Of a stretch of DNA of 64,000 nucleotides, positions 23,720 through 35,334 are shown in pieces. The stretch comes from JAENWD01 sp963796915 (GTDB lineage Bacteria > Acidobacteriota > Vicinamibacteria > Vicinamibacterales > JAENWD01). The stretch lies in assembly GCA_963796915.1 (NCBI GenBank), contig CAWCNI010000007.1, forward strand, positions 1 to 64,000, given 5' to 3'. The translations under genes and the position numbers were made by a program. How positions within the stretch are numbered: the stretch's first letter is position 1; each line of letters starts with the position of its first letter. The notes under the pieces are model-generated. The model did no database searches. It was not told the DNA's origin and worked only from the letters and a program-made list of their open reading frames with translations.

Positions 23720-26266
23720 CCGCAGACGAACGCAAGATCCGCCAGCTGGCGGCCGCCGTCGCCGACGGCCTCCCGGTCGACTGGCGCCAGGCCGAGACGA
23801 CCTCAGGAGACGAAGCCGAGCGCGCCGTCGTGCAGCAGTTGCGCCTGCTGGCCTCGCTCGCCGACGTGCATCGCACCGGCGAGGCGACACTCGCCGACGA
23901 TGACGGGGCCAGCAGCGAGGCGCTGTCCGACGGCGACGAGCCGACGGCGTGGGGGCCGCTCGAGATCCGCGAGCTGGTCGGCAGCGGCGGCTACGGGACG
24001 GTCTATCGAGCCTGGGATCCGCAGCTGGCGAGAGAAGTCGCGCTGAAGCTGCTCAACGACGATCGGGCCACAGACCCCGTCTTCCAGCAATCAGTGGTCG
24101 CGGAAGGCCGGCGCCTGGCCCGCGTGCGGCACCAGAACGTCATTGCCGTTTACGGCGCCGACTCGCACGGCGAGCGGGTCGGCTTCTGGATGGAATTCCT
24201 GGAAGGCCAGACGCTCAAGCAATGGCTGGACACCCAGGGCGCGTTGAACTCACGGGAAGCGACGCTCATCGGCATCGAGCTGTGCCGGGCGCTTGCCGCG
24301 GTCCACGCCGCAGGGCTCGTGCATCGTGATGTGAAGGCCCAGAACGTGATGCGCGAGGCCGGCGGCCGCACGGTGCTCATGGACTTCGGCACCGGGTCGG
24401 AGACAGGGCAGCGCGCCCGCCTGGCCGGGACGCCCTTGTACATGGCGCCGGAACTGTTCACGGGCTCGGCCCCGAGCCCCCGCACCGACATCTACAGCCT
24501 CGGCGTTCTGCTTTTCTACCTTGTTTCCAACGAGTTCCCGGTGGCGGGCGCGACGCTGGACGTCATCAAGCGCGCGCACGCGTCCGGCACGCGGCGGACA
24601 GTGCGGGATGTTCGACCGGACCTCCCTGCGGCGTTTGTACGTGTGGTTGATCGGGCTCTCTCGCCCGATCCGGCAGCCCGACCGGCCACGGCCGGCGCCC
24701 TCGAAGCGGAATTGGCCGCTTCGCTGGAGCTGCATCTGGATCCCGCTCGTGAACGCCAGCAAGCCGCGGGCTTCTGGCGCAACTGGCGGTGGCTGGTGAT
24801 GGCCACAGGACTGATTCTCGCGGTGCTCGGCAGCTTCTGGGCGTCGGGACTGATGCCCGGACGCAACGCGATCCCGCCGCTCAAGGCGTCGCAGGTGCGG
24901 AGCCTTGCCGTGCTGCCGCTCGAGAATCTCTCCGGCGTCTCGCAGGATTACTTCAGCGCCGGGATGACCGAGCTGCTGACAGCCAACCTGTCGAAGCTGC
25001 GCGACCTGCAGGTGATCGCGCGCGGCTCGGTGATGAAGTACAAGGACGGCACGACCTCGCCTCGGGAGGTCGCCGATGCGCTGCACGTCGATGCCCTGAT
25101 CCAGGGCTCGGTGCTCAGGGACGGCGATCACCTTCGCGTCACCGCGAGCCTGGTGTCGGGTCGCGATCAGACCTCGCTCTGGGCCGACGTCTACGAGGGC
25201 GACGTCCACGACGCCTTCGCGCTCCAGAGCAAGGTGGCTCAGGACATCGCGCGGAGCATCAACCTCCGGCTCACGCCCCAGGACCAGCAGAAGCTCTCCG
25301 CCGCGCACGGCACCGCCAACGATCAGGCGCGGGACGAGTACCTGCGCGGCTGGGCCGCGGCGGAGCCGGCCACAGTCGAAGGCGCCCAACAGGCCATCGT
25401 CCACTTCGAGAACGCGATCAAGCTGGACCCGTCGTACGCCGACGCCTATTCAAGCGTGGCGCAGGCGTACTGGAGCTTGAACCTGAACTTCGGCCAGCTG
25501 TCCCAGCTCGATGCCTATACGAGGGCTCGTACCGCCGCCCTGAAGGCGCTCGAGCTCGACGACACCGTCGCCACTGCGTACTACACCCTCGGCAAGCTCC
25601 AGTTCACATACGAATGGGACTTCCCCGCCGCGGAGGCGTCGTTCCATCGCGCGCTCGACCTCGATCCGAACGACGCCGATGCGCACGAGCAGTACCGGCT
25701 GGTACCTCGCATCGCGCGGACGTCTCGACGAAGCGCTCCGGGAGATGCAGCGCGGCTGCGTGCTCGACCCGTTGCTCCACACCCGGCGCTCGGCGCTGGC
25801 CGCGATGCTGTATTACCTGGGCCGCCAGCAGGACGCGCTGCAGACGCTGAACGAGGCGCTGGCGCTGAGCAAGGATCCGGGCTGGTTACGGGTCCAGTTC
25901 GCCCGCGTCTACGCGGCCAAGGGCATGCCCGATGAAGCCCTGGCGCAGCTCGCGCCGACAGCGGCGTGGAAACCGACGTTCCGCATCGAGGCCGAACGCG
26001 CGCGAATTCTCGCCCAGGCGGGTCGCCGGCGCGAGGCGCGCGCGCTGCTCGAGGCCCTCGAGCCGCGGCCCGAGGCCGAGACGTCGCCCGACTCGCTGGC
26101 CTTCGTGCATTTCGCGCTCGGCGACAAGGACAGGGGCTTCGAGCTGCTCGATCGCGCGGTCGCCGCGCGATTGCCGGGCGCGCTCTGGATCAAGGTCGAT
26201 CCGAGGTTCGATGCCGTGAGATCTGATCCGCGCTTCGCACGGCTCGTCGAACGCGTTGGCATCTGA
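23716..26266 (+). CDS. Membrane Ser/Thr protein kinase with TolB/FlgO-like and TPR regions, frameshifted
   Basis: The kinase domain shows a Gly-rich loop GSGGYGTVYRAWD (about residue 90), VALKLL, catalytic loop VHRDVKAQNVM (about 200), LMDFGTGSE and GTPLYMAPELF. One membrane helix follows at about 357-380 (WLVMATGLILAVLGSFWASG). The outer part has a TolB/CadC-like domain (SLAVLPLENLSGVSQDYFSAG; VDALIQGSVLRDGDHLRVTA) and then TPR repeats. The frame breaks at 25695. Removing one C from CAGTACCGGC gives E-Q-Y-G-W-Y-L-A-S-R-G-R and carries the TPRs on to 26266, for 849 residues. Uncorrected, the product loses its last TPRs. The C-terminal region presumably binds a periplasmic or protein partner. 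A basic peptide gene follows 15 bases later. Confidence 0.87.
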
Positions 26267-26281
26267 CACAGGAGGGAGCTG

Positions 26282-26569
26282 ATGGCAAAGTCCGCCAGGA
26301 AGACCGCGCGCAAGACGTCTCGCACGACCGCCCGTGCCGCAACCCATGGCACCGTGAACATCCACAAGCACCTGCGCAAGCCGCTCGCGGATCTCAGGAA
26401 GGAAGCCGTGGCGCTCAGACGGAAGGCCGCCCCCCACGAGCACGCCGACCTCGACGAACTGATCGGCAACATCCACAACCTGACGATGGCCGCGCAGACC
26501 AACTGCAGCGGCAGCGCCTGGGCGCGCAAGTTCGCCCTGGCCGCAGCCAAGCCCACTCGAAGGTCCTAG
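26282..26569 (+). CDS. Small basic protein of unknown function next to a SagB-type dehydrogenase
   Basis: 95 residues behind a strong AGGAGGGAG site. The first 22 residues are almost only Lys, Arg, Ala, Ser and Thr (AKSARKTARKTSRTTARAA), like a histone or nucleic-acid-binding tail. A predicted helix follows (LRKPLADLRKEAVALRRKAA), then ADLDELIGNIHNLTMAAQTNCSGSAW and a basic end. I do not recognise the family. The gene lies 3 bases before a SagB/ThcOx-type dehydrogenase, and in known gene clusters such enzymes act on small precursor peptides. The short Ser/Thr/Cys stretch near residues 73-78 (QTNCSG) would be the only plausible site, so a precursor role is a weak inference. A DNA-binding role is an alternative. 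Confidence 0.65.
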   Translation: MAKSARKTARKTSRTTARAATHGTVNIHKHLRKPLADLRKEAVALRRKAAPHEHADLDELIGNIHNLTMAAQTNCSGSAWARKFALAAAKPTRRS

Positions 26570-26572
26570 CGC

Positions 26573-27625
26573 TTGAAGGTCCGCCGGTCTCCCACGCTGG
26601 TCACCTACTGGCGGGACGGCCGGCTCGTCGTGGAGAACTACGCGTCGGGCACGCGTGTCCCTGCCAGCCGGGGACTGCTCGCCGTCCTCGACGCGGCGAC
26701 GGAGTGGCAGACTGTCGATCGGCTGGGCCGATCGGCGGAACTGGCAACGCCCGCCCTTGCGCGGCGCCTGATCGAGGTGCTCTGCGCCTCGACACTGCTG
26801 GAGCGTGCGCCCGGCAGCGCCGTGAGCAAGGCGTTGCCGCTCTGGGCGCCGTGGCTGCCGCACGCCGGGCTTCTCCACTTCGGCACCAGGGACGAGCCGT
26901 ACCTGGCCCCGCGCGCCGCCGCGCTGGCCGAGCGCGCGCGTGCGAAACGCGAGGCTCCCCCGCCGCCGACCAAGAGCTACGTGGGACGGGAGCGCCTCGC
27001 GCTCGAATCGCCGCGCCCGCTTCACGTCGATCTCGACGTCGTCCTGCGCGCGCGTCGCACCTGGCGGCAATTCGGCCGCCGTCCTCTTGGCCTCGACGAT
27101 CTGGCGACCGTGCTCGGTCTGACCTGGGGCGTGCAGCACGCGCTGCGCGATGACAACGGCGCGGCGATGGTCCTCAAGACGTCGCCGTCCGGCGGCGCGA
27201 TGCACCCGGTCGAGGTCTATGTGGCAGCGTTCAACGTGGAGGGATTGTCACGCGGCCTCTATCACTACGACGCCGCGCGTCATGCCTTGAGCCGCGTGCG
27301 CCGCCCCAGCCCGCGCATGACCCCCGCTCGCTATCTGCCGCATCAGCCGTGGTACCGCGGCGCCGCCGCGATGTTCTTCATGACGGCAGTCGTCGCGCGC
27401 GAGCGCTGGAAGTACACGACGCCGCGCGCCTATCGCGCCATGCTGCTCGATGCCGGACACCTGTGTCAGACGTGCTGCCTGGTGGCCACGGCGCTCGACC
27501 TGGCGCCGTTCTGCTCGATGGCGCTCGCCGACTCGGCGATCGAGACTGATCTCGGCGTCGATGGCGTGCAGGAAGTGGCGCTCTACGCCGCCGGCGTCGG
27601 CCGCCGTCCCGCACGCTCGCGCTAG
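26573..27625 (+). CDS. SagB/ThcOx-type (nitroreductase-fold) FMN dehydrogenase
   Basis: 350 residues. The likely start is the TTG at 26573, three bases after the stop of the small gene. Residues 1-~140 form an extra N-terminal region (LVTYWRDGRLVVENYASGTRV ... ELATPALARRLIEVLCASTLLER) like the winged-helix or peptide-binding part of SagB-type enzymes. The nitroreductase core begins at RARRTWRQFGRRPLGLDDLATVLGLTWG, with FMN-site motifs SPSGGAMHPVEVYV, LYHYDAARHAL, RAYRAMLLDAGHLCQTCCLVATAL and an end rich in GVDGVQEVALYAAGVG. Known SagB enzymes oxidise azolines to azoles on precursor peptides; no cyclodehydratase (YcaO) is in view, so another oxidation is possible. Its stop overlaps that of the convergent antiporter within CTAG. 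Confidence 0.8.
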   Translation: MKVRRSPTLVTYWRDGRLVVENYASGTRVPASRGLLAVLDAATEWQTVDRLGRSAELATPALARRLIEVLCASTLLERAPGSAVSKALPLWAPWLPHAGLLHFGTRDEPYLAPRAAALAERARAKREAPPPPTKSYVGRERLALESPRPLHVDLDVVLRARRTWRQFGRRPLGLDDLATVLGLTWGVQHALRDDNGAAMVLKTSPSGGAMHPVEVYVAAFNVEGLSRGLYHYDAARHALSRVRRPSPRMTPARYLPHQPWYRGAAAMFFMTAVVARERWKYTTPRAYRAMLLDAGHLCQTCCLVATALDLAPFCSMALADSAIETDLGVDGVQEVALYAAGVGRRPARSR

Positions 27626-29319
27626 GCGTCGGCCGTGCCGTCGCCGGCGAGCATGCCGCGCACGCGCTCTCGTTCGCTGTCGATCTGATCCGGCGTCGCG
27701 CCGAGGCGGCCCAGCACCGCGGCGGTCAGCGCAATCGCCACTTCGCCTTCACCTGAGAACACCGATTGCGCGCCGGCTTTCCTGAGCGCGTCCGCCTCGC
27801 GCAGATGCGCCGTCCTGGCCAGGATGTAGACGGCGGGGTTCACCTCTCTGGCGATGCGGATAATCTCGGCGGCCTCCGGGGTGTCCGCCGTCAGGATCAA
27901 GCTGCCCGCGCGCCCCACGCCCGCCGCCTCCAGCACGTCTCCGCGCCCCGCCTCGCCGTACACCGCTGCGACACCGGCGTCACGCAGCGTGCGGACTGTC
28001 GCGATGTTCAGCTCGACGATCGTCGGCACGACGCCGTTGTCCGCGAGCAGCCGCGCCAGCGTCTGCCCGGTCGGGCCGTAGCCGATGATGACGGCGAGAT
28101 GGGCTGCGGATGCCTGCCGGCCGCCGTGCGGCGTTGCCGCCTCCACGGCGGCACCAGTCATCGGCAGTCGTGCCATCAGCTTGTAGAGCACCGGGTTCAG
28201 CACGATCGAGGCAATCGCCACCGCCACCACCACGTGCATCGCCGCCACCGGCAGGATGTCCAGTTGCCGGCCGAGCGCGGCGACGATGAACGAGAACTCG
28301 CCGATCTGGGCCAGCGCCACGCCGACGCTCAGGGCGACGCGCATCGGGTATCCCATCACGCCGACAACCGCGATGGCCGCGAGCGGCTTCCCGATCACCA
28401 CCACCGCGAGAATGGCTGCGATGAAGGCGGGCGCCTCGACGACGTAGTGCGGGTCGAGGAGCATGCCCACCGACACGAAAAACAACACGGCGAAGGCGTC
28501 GCGCATGGGCAGCGCTTCCGATGCCGCCCTCAGGCTGTAATCCGACCGGCCGACGACCATGCCGGCCAGGAATGCGCCGAGCGCCATCGACACGCCAAAG
28601 ACCGCGCTCGATCCCACCGCGATGCCGAGCGCCATCACGAGCACCGTGAGCGTGAACAGCTCGCGCGACTTCGTGGCCGAGACGCGGTCCAGCAGCCACG
28701 GGATGACGCGTGCGCCGACCACGACGGCAAAGGCGACCAGCCCTCCGACCTTGGCGACAGTGACGGCGAGCGTCACGCCGATCGACGAGGGGCTGCCTGC
28801 GGCGCTGAAGAGCCCTGGCAGCAGCACCAGCACGATGACTGTCAGCACGTCTTCGACGACCAGCCATCCGACGGCGATGTGGCCGGTGGGCGTGTGCAGC
28901 TGGCGGTTGTCCGACAGCACGCGCACCAGAACGACAGTGCTCGCCACCGCCAATGCGATGCCGAGCACGATCGCGGCACGCCAGTCCCAGCCGAACCAGT
29001 GCGCGACGACAGCGCCGACGCCAGTGGCGACCACGCTCTGCACCAGCGCGCCGGGGATGGCGACGCGGCGGACGGCGAGCAGCTCCTCCAGGTGGAACTG
29101 CAGGCCGACGCCGAACATCAGGAGGATGACGCCGATCTCCGCCAGCTGCTCGGCGAGGTGCGGATCGGCGACGAACCCGGGAGTGTGGGGCCCGACGAGC
29201 ACGCCGGCGAGCAGGTAGCCGACGATCGGCGACAGGCCGAGGCGCTGGGTCAGGTAGCCGAACACCAGGGCCGCGCCGAGGCCGCCGGCCAGAGTGGCGA
29301 GGAGGGGAAGGTCGTGCAT
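27622..29319 (-). CDS. CPA2 cation:proton antiporter with RCK/TrkA-N domain (YbaL/KefB-like)
   Basis: 565 residues. The first ~390 contain about 12 membrane helices (LGLSPIVGYLLAGVLVGPHT, EIGVILLMFGVGLQFHLEEL, GIALAVASTVVLVRVLSDNR, GSSAVFGVSMALGAFLAGMV, LFFVSVGMLLDPHYV). From about residue 412 comes an NAD-binding RCK_N domain (AVIIGYGPTGQTLARLLADN ... VYGEAGRGDVLEAAGVGRAG). This is the standard build of YbaL/KefB-type K+/H+ or Na+/H+ antiporters of the inner membrane. It runs convergent with the SagB gene; upstream is a repeat-filled gap, so it probably has its own promoter there. Confidence 0.93.
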   Translation of the reverse strand: MHDLPLLATLAGGLGAALVFGYLTQRLGLSPIVGYLLAGVLVGPHTPGFVADPHLAEQLAEIGVILLMFGVGLQFHLEELLAVRRVAIPGALVQSVVATGVGAVVAHWFGWDWRAAIVLGIALAVASTVVLVRVLSDNRQLHTPTGHIAVGWLVVEDVLTVIVLVLLPGLFSAAGSPSSIGVTLAVTVAKVGGLVAFAVVVGARVIPWLLDRVSATKSRELFTLTVLVMALGIAVGSSAVFGVSMALGAFLAGMVVGRSDYSLRAASEALPMRDAFAVLFFVSVGMLLDPHYVVEAPAFIAAILAVVVIGKPLAAIAVVGVMGYPMRVALSVGVALAQIGEFSFIVAALGRQLDILPVAAMHVVVAVAIASIVLNPVLYKLMARLPMTGAAVEAATPHGGRQASAAHLAVIIGYGPTGQTLARLLADNGVVPTIVELNIATVRTLRDAGVAAVYGEAGRGDVLEAAGVGRAGSLILTADTPEAAEIIRIAREVNPAVYILARTAHLREADALRKAGAQSVFSGEGEVAIALTAAVLGRLGATPDQIDSERERVRGMLAGDGTADA

Positions 29320-29331
29320 GGGGACTACAAC

Positions 29332-29401
29332 GGGCTACGGACTACGGGCTACGGGCTACGGGCTACGGATAGGCTACGGACTACGGGCTACGCGCTACGG
29401 G
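29332..29401. repeat. Heptamer minisatellite GGGCTAC/GGACTAC, ~10 units
   Basis: Tandem copies of gggctac interspersed with ggactac, one gcgctac and one imperfect junction (ggataggctac) lie just upstream of the antiporter gene. It is the same heptamer family as at 20306, 30402, 41214 and 49894. Confidence 0.9.
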
Positions 29402-29429
29402 CAGCGTCGGTGGACCGAGGGACGCGACC

Positions 29430-29462
29430 AGGCCCGAAGCCCGGAGCCCGGAGCCCGTAGTC
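29430..29462. repeat. Short GGGCTCC/GGGCTAC-type repeat in the opposite orientation
   Basis: Units gcccgaa, gcccgga, gcccgga and gcccgta follow one another. Read on the other strand they are GGGCTTC/GGGCTCC/GGGCTAC, that is, the same heptamer family inverted relative to 29332-29401. It lies 14 bases beyond the stop of the beta-lactamase-like gene. Confidence 0.75.
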
Positions 29463-29475
29463 CATCGCCGTCCGC

Positions 29476-30375
29476 CTACGGCTTTGCCAGCTCGGCTCGG
29501 AGGACGCTCGCCAGTTCCCACATCAGCTTGTTGCCGGCGTTGTCGACCGAGTCGTCGGTGGCCATGTCGTCCACGGTAATGGCGATGGCGATCGGACCGC
29601 CCTTCTCGTAGACGATCCCGACGTCGCTGCGGAGGGCGTCGAGGGAGCCGCTCTTGCTGGCGATCTCGAGGTCTTCCGGAGCGTGGCGCGCGATGCCGTC
29701 GCGGACCTGCTGCATCTTCATGATGTCGAGGATGTCCTTCGAGGCCGCGGGGCTGACGATTTTCCCCTGCTGGAGCATCTCGAGAATCGTGACCATGTCC
29801 TTCGGCGTGCTCACGCCGAGGCCGTATTTCTTGTTCTCCTCGATCATGCCGGCCTTGCTCCAGCCGGTTGGCTCCTTCAGCTTCGAGCCGTCGCCTCGCA
29901 CCTTGCGGTTCGACCGCGTCTGGTGAATGCCGATGGAGTCGAGGTAGTCGTTCACGGCGTCAGCGGAAATGCGATCGATGATCAGGTTGGTCGCCGTGTT
30001 GTCGCTGACGATGATCATCAGGATGGCAAGGTTCCGCACGGTGAGGTCGGTGCCGTCGGCGAGGCTGCCGAGCACCCCGGACCCGGTGACCTTGTCCTCC
30101 GGCTTCAGCACGATCCGCTCGTCCCAGCGCACCTTGCCCTGTGCGACCAGCGACTCGAGCGTGCACAGGATCGGCAGCTTGATCGTGCTGGCAGTCTTCA
30201 CGCGGGTCTCCGCGCCGACACCGAAGTCGCGGCCTGTCGTCAGGTTCTTCGCGTAGAGAACGACAGTGCCCTTGAAGTCCTTCGTGAGCGCCGCGATCTT
30301 GTCCGCGAGCGGATCGGCGGATGCGGACGGCACGAACAGAGCGGCGACGGCGAGCGACAGGAACGCAAGGCGCAT
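29476..30375 (-). CDS. Class A beta-lactamase-like serine hydrolase
   Basis: 299 residues from the ATG at 30375, giving a signal peptide (MRLAFLSLAVAALFVPSASA). It has the SxxK nucleophile motif ASTIK (S63, K66), the SDN motif IVSDNTATN (S124-N126) and the K-S/T-G motif IASKSGSLDALRSDVGIVY. The overall fold is the Beta-lactamase2 family. The omega-loop Glu166 motif (ExxLN) of true class A lactamases is not visible; the region reads PTGWSKAGMIEENKKYGLGVST, so hydrolysis of beta-lactams is uncertain and a peptidoglycan or esterase role is possible. It is flanked by heptamer repeats on both sides and probably transcribed alone. Confidence 0.85.
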   Translation of the reverse strand: MRLAFLSLAVAALFVPSASADPLADKIAALTKDFKGTVVLYAKNLTTGRDFGVGAETRVKTASTIKLPILCTLESLVAQGKVRWDERIVLKPEDKVTGSGVLGSLADGTDLTVRNLAILMIIVSDNTATNLIIDRISADAVNDYLDSIGIHQTRSNRKVRGDGSKLKEPTGWSKAGMIEENKKYGLGVSTPKDMVTILEMLQQGKIVSPAASKDILDIMKMQQVRDGIARHAPEDLEIASKSGSLDALRSDVGIVYEKGGPIAIAITVDDMATDDSVDNAGNKLMWELASVLRAELAKP

Positions 30376-30401
30376 GGGTCGATATACTGCCACACTCAAT
30401 C

Positions 30402-30432
30402 GGGCTACGGGCTACGGGCTCCGGGCTCCGGG
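30402..30432. repeat. Heptamer minisatellite, 4 units (GGGCTAC x2, GGGCTCC x2)
   Basis: Two gggctac and two gggctcc units lie directly upstream of the beta-lactamase-like gene and run into the palindromic repeat at 30436. They belong to the same family as the arrays at 29332 and 49894. Confidence 0.85.
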
Positions 30433-30435
30433 CCG

Positions 30436-30499
30436 GTAGGGCCGATCTTCAGATCGGCCTGCTGCCGATCGTCATGGCCAATCTGAAGATTGGCCCTAC
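30436..30499. repeat. REP-like twin palindrome
   Basis: Two 24-base elements face each other across 16 bases. The left one (30436-30459) starts GTAGGGCCGATCTTCAGATC and ends GGCC. The right one (30476-30499) starts GGCCAATCTGAAGATTGGCC and ends CTAC, and is the reverse complement of the left except at two paired positions. Each half is itself nearly palindromic, so the DNA can form two small hairpins or one large cruciform. This is the build of a REP/BIME element, but no REP transposase is in the window. Confidence 0.75.
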
Positions 30500-30542
30500 T
30501 GGTCACTCGGGGCGTGCCCGGTTCAGCGTGCGCCGATGCGCC

Positions 30543-31312
30543 CTACGCCGACTTCCGATACGACCGGAATGCCTGCGTGGCCACCCAGCCGCTCGCGATC
30601 GACAGCAACACCAGCGCGCCGAGTCTCCAGAGAATGCCCGGCCAGTCGGGCGACGCCGACATCGCGCTTCTGGCGGCCTCCACGCCCCACGCCACCGGGT
30701 TGCCGCGCGACACCACGCGGATCCATCCCGGCATCAGGTTGCTCGCCATGAACACCGGCGACAGGAACGTCATCGGCAGCAGGACGAAGTTCGACGCGCC
30801 AATCACGGACTCGGTGCGCCGCACGACCAGCGCCATGGCATTGGACAGCGCGCCAAAGGGGACGCCGACCAGCACGCCGGCGGTCAGCAGTACCAGCATG
30901 CCGACGATGCCGCCCTCGAAGCGGGCGCCCATGAGCACGCCGAGCACCAGGAGGATCGATGCCTGGATGACCGTCAGCACGCTCATCTGAATCAGCCGGC
31001 CCGCGATGATGGCGAACCGGCTGACCGGCGAGACGAGGAAGCGATCCATGACGCCGCTGTCGATCTCGTAGATGATGCCCATCCCGTTCCAGCCGCCGCC
31101 GAACAGCGCCATCATGATCACGACGCCAGGCGTGACGTAGGTGATGTAGCTGGTGGCCTGGAATCCGGGGAGCTCCACCACCCGCTTGAACAGCTGGCCG
31201 TAGAGCACCAGATAGGTGATCGGCGTCGCCAGCGAAATCGCGATCCACCACGGCTGGCGCAGGAGCGACCTCATGTGGCGCACGGCCATGAACCACGAGT
31301 GCCGCAGCGCGG

Positions 31313-31316
<4 letters not shown>
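30543..31316 (-). CDS. ABC-2 type exporter permease (DrrB-like)
   Basis: 257 residues from the ATG at 31316, which overlaps the stop of the ATPase gene (ATGA). A much longer open frame upstream lies inside the ATPase and is not real. About six helices are seen (PWWIAISLATPITYLVLYG, TYVTPGVVIMMALFGGGWNG, VLTVIQASILLVLGVLMGA, MLVLLTAGVLVGVPFGAL, ASNFVLLPMTFLSPVFMAS, LGALVLLSIASGWVATQ). The ABC-2 motif is YEIDSGVMDRFLVSPVSR, and NPVAWGVEAAR near the end is also typical. It forms an exporter of the daunorubicin-resistance (DrrAB) kind with the upstream ATPase. The substrate is unknown. Confidence 0.9.
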
Positions 31317-32314
<998 letters not shown>

Positions 32315-32427
32315 GCGTCTGGATATGGAAGCACTAATGGTGCCGTCGAGTACAAGTTGTCAAATGACTGTACTAGCGTGACTTAGCCGATCTGATGGCA
32401 CGGTGATTCGCGGTGAAAATAGCAATA

Positions 32428-32445
32428 AATTGCGAATACGCAATT
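32428..32445. promoter_or_regulatory. Perfect inverted repeat in an AT-rich divergent promoter region
   Basis: AATTGCG-AATA-CGCAATT, with perfect 7-bp arms, sits in a stretch (about 32395-32470) that is far more AT-rich than the rest of the window. It lies between the divergent ABC exporter ATPase (start 32314) and the sigma-54 activator (start about 32467), about 20 bases before the latter. This is the place for an operator; the binding protein is unknown and could be the activator itself. Confidence 0.5.
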
Positions 32446-32466
32446 GATGGTATTATTTGTGATCAA

Positions 32467-34081
<1,615 letters not shown>

Positions 34082-35263
34082 CTACTCGCTCGCCACCGCG
34101 TAGAACCCGCTGCGCGTGCGCACGCGCAGGCCTTTCTGCTTCACCTTGATCTTCACGTGGCGGAATCGACCGCTGGAATCGGCGGCGAGCGTGCCGGCTT
34201 CTGGCTGATAGCCGATCAGGTAGTAGCCGCGCTGGTCGGCCATGATGCGCCCGAGGCCGCGCGACAGATCGTTGTCGTTGATGACGGCGAATCCGCCGGT
34301 CTCGTCGGCCATGTAGCGCAGGCCGTCCTGCGAGTCCCGCAAGGCCGCCAGCCGCTTGTCAGGAACCGAGGCGCCGCCGTTGATGCCCGGCGCCGCGGAA
34401 TCGGCAGCCGTGAGGCCGGTGACCACCAGCCCGCGCGGGTCGAGTGCGTAGATGACGACGCCCGCGCGGTTGGAGTGGTCCACTAACTGCTGCATGGCGT
34501 CGCGGACAATCGAGGTGTCCATGCCGAAGCCGAAGATCGAGAATCCTTCAGACACCAGCACCACGGACTTGCGGCCCGGCAGCGGACGCAGCATCTCGAT
34601 CGCTGCGGACACGCGCTCCAGCGCGCTCACGGCGAAGTTGCGCTCCTGGAAGCTGTCGTAGGAATTCGAGAAATCAGAAATGCTCGTGACCGGATCGAAC
34701 GCGCTGCCCGGACGCACGGCGCCCAGCGTGTAGCGGAGCCTGTTGATCGACGACCGCAGGACCGGACGGCTGAACGTCAGTTCCGGCGCATGCCGGTAGT
34801 TGCCGCTCGTCGTGATCAGCATCGCCAGATCGCCGGAATGAAATTCCCGGTCGGTGTATTTCAGCAGGCCGATCTTCGCGGCATTCACGCTTTCCATCGA
34901 CATCCGCGAGTCGTCCACGACGATGGCGACGATGCGCCTGGCATCGGCGGGCTTGAGCGATTCCGGAGGCAACGGTGGGAGTCCCGAGCTGTCCACCCAC
35001 GACTCGCCCATGTCGACATACGATGCCGCCGTGACCTTCTGGGGCCTGCCATCCTGCAGGACCACGAAGTCGTCGGTGCCGAGCGTGGTGACGGGGTTGC
35101 CCTTGCGGTCGCTGACCACGGCATCCAGCTGCACGAGGGACACCGACAGCCGGAAAATCGGCGTCGCGGAGCGCGCGGGCGTCGGGGCGGACTGCGTCTG
35201 CGCCGCCGGCGTGGCAGCCGCCGCACAGCACGCCAGGATGGCCAGCACGGACAGGTGGCGCAT
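34082..35263 (-). CDS. Secreted VWFA-domain protein (acidobacterial VWFA-related type)
   Basis: 393 residues with a signal peptide (HLSVLAILACCAAAATPAAQ). The N-terminal part FRLSVSLVQLDAVVSDRKGN and TLGTDDFVVLQDGRPQKV is the typical opening of the acidobacterial VWFA-related family (TIGR03436). The VWA domain follows: RRIVAIVVDDSRMSMESVNA (a D-x-S-x-S metal site), GDLAMLITTSG, RPLPGRKSVVLVSEGFSIFG, VVIYALDPRGL. A C-terminal GYYLIGYQPEAG and HVKIKVKQKGLRVRTRSGFY complete the pattern. The function of the family is unknown; surface or periplasmic adhesion is assumed. Its TAG abuts the stop of the convergent activator gene. Confidence 0.9.
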   Translation of the reverse strand: MRHLSVLAILACCAAAATPAAQTQSAPTPARSATPIFRLSVSLVQLDAVVSDRKGNPVTTLGTDDFVVLQDGRPQKVTAASYVDMGESWVDSSGLPPLPPESLKPADARRIVAIVVDDSRMSMESVNAAKIGLLKYTDREFHSGDLAMLITTSGNYRHAPELTFSRPVLRSSINRLRYTLGAVRPGSAFDPVTSISDFSNSYDSFQERNFAVSALERVSAAIEMLRPLPGRKSVVLVSEGFSIFGFGMDTSIVRDAMQQLVDHSNRAGVVIYALDPRGLVVTGLTAADSAAPGINGGASVPDKRLAALRDSQDGLRYMADETGGFAVINDNDLSRGLGRIMADQRGYYLIGYQPEAGTLAADSSGRFRHVKIKVKQKGLRVRTRSGFYAVASE

Positions 35264-35334
35264 GACGCCTCCCGAAAAACGGCTCCGGGGAGAGGGAGGC
35301 GATCAGTATAGGGCGATCGGGCGCGCCTGCGCTG

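Noticed and set aside
27766..29460. 564-codon plus-strand frame over the antiporter
   Set aside because: Arg/His/Asp-rich text from the complement of membrane helices; the antiporter on the minus strand is unmistakable.
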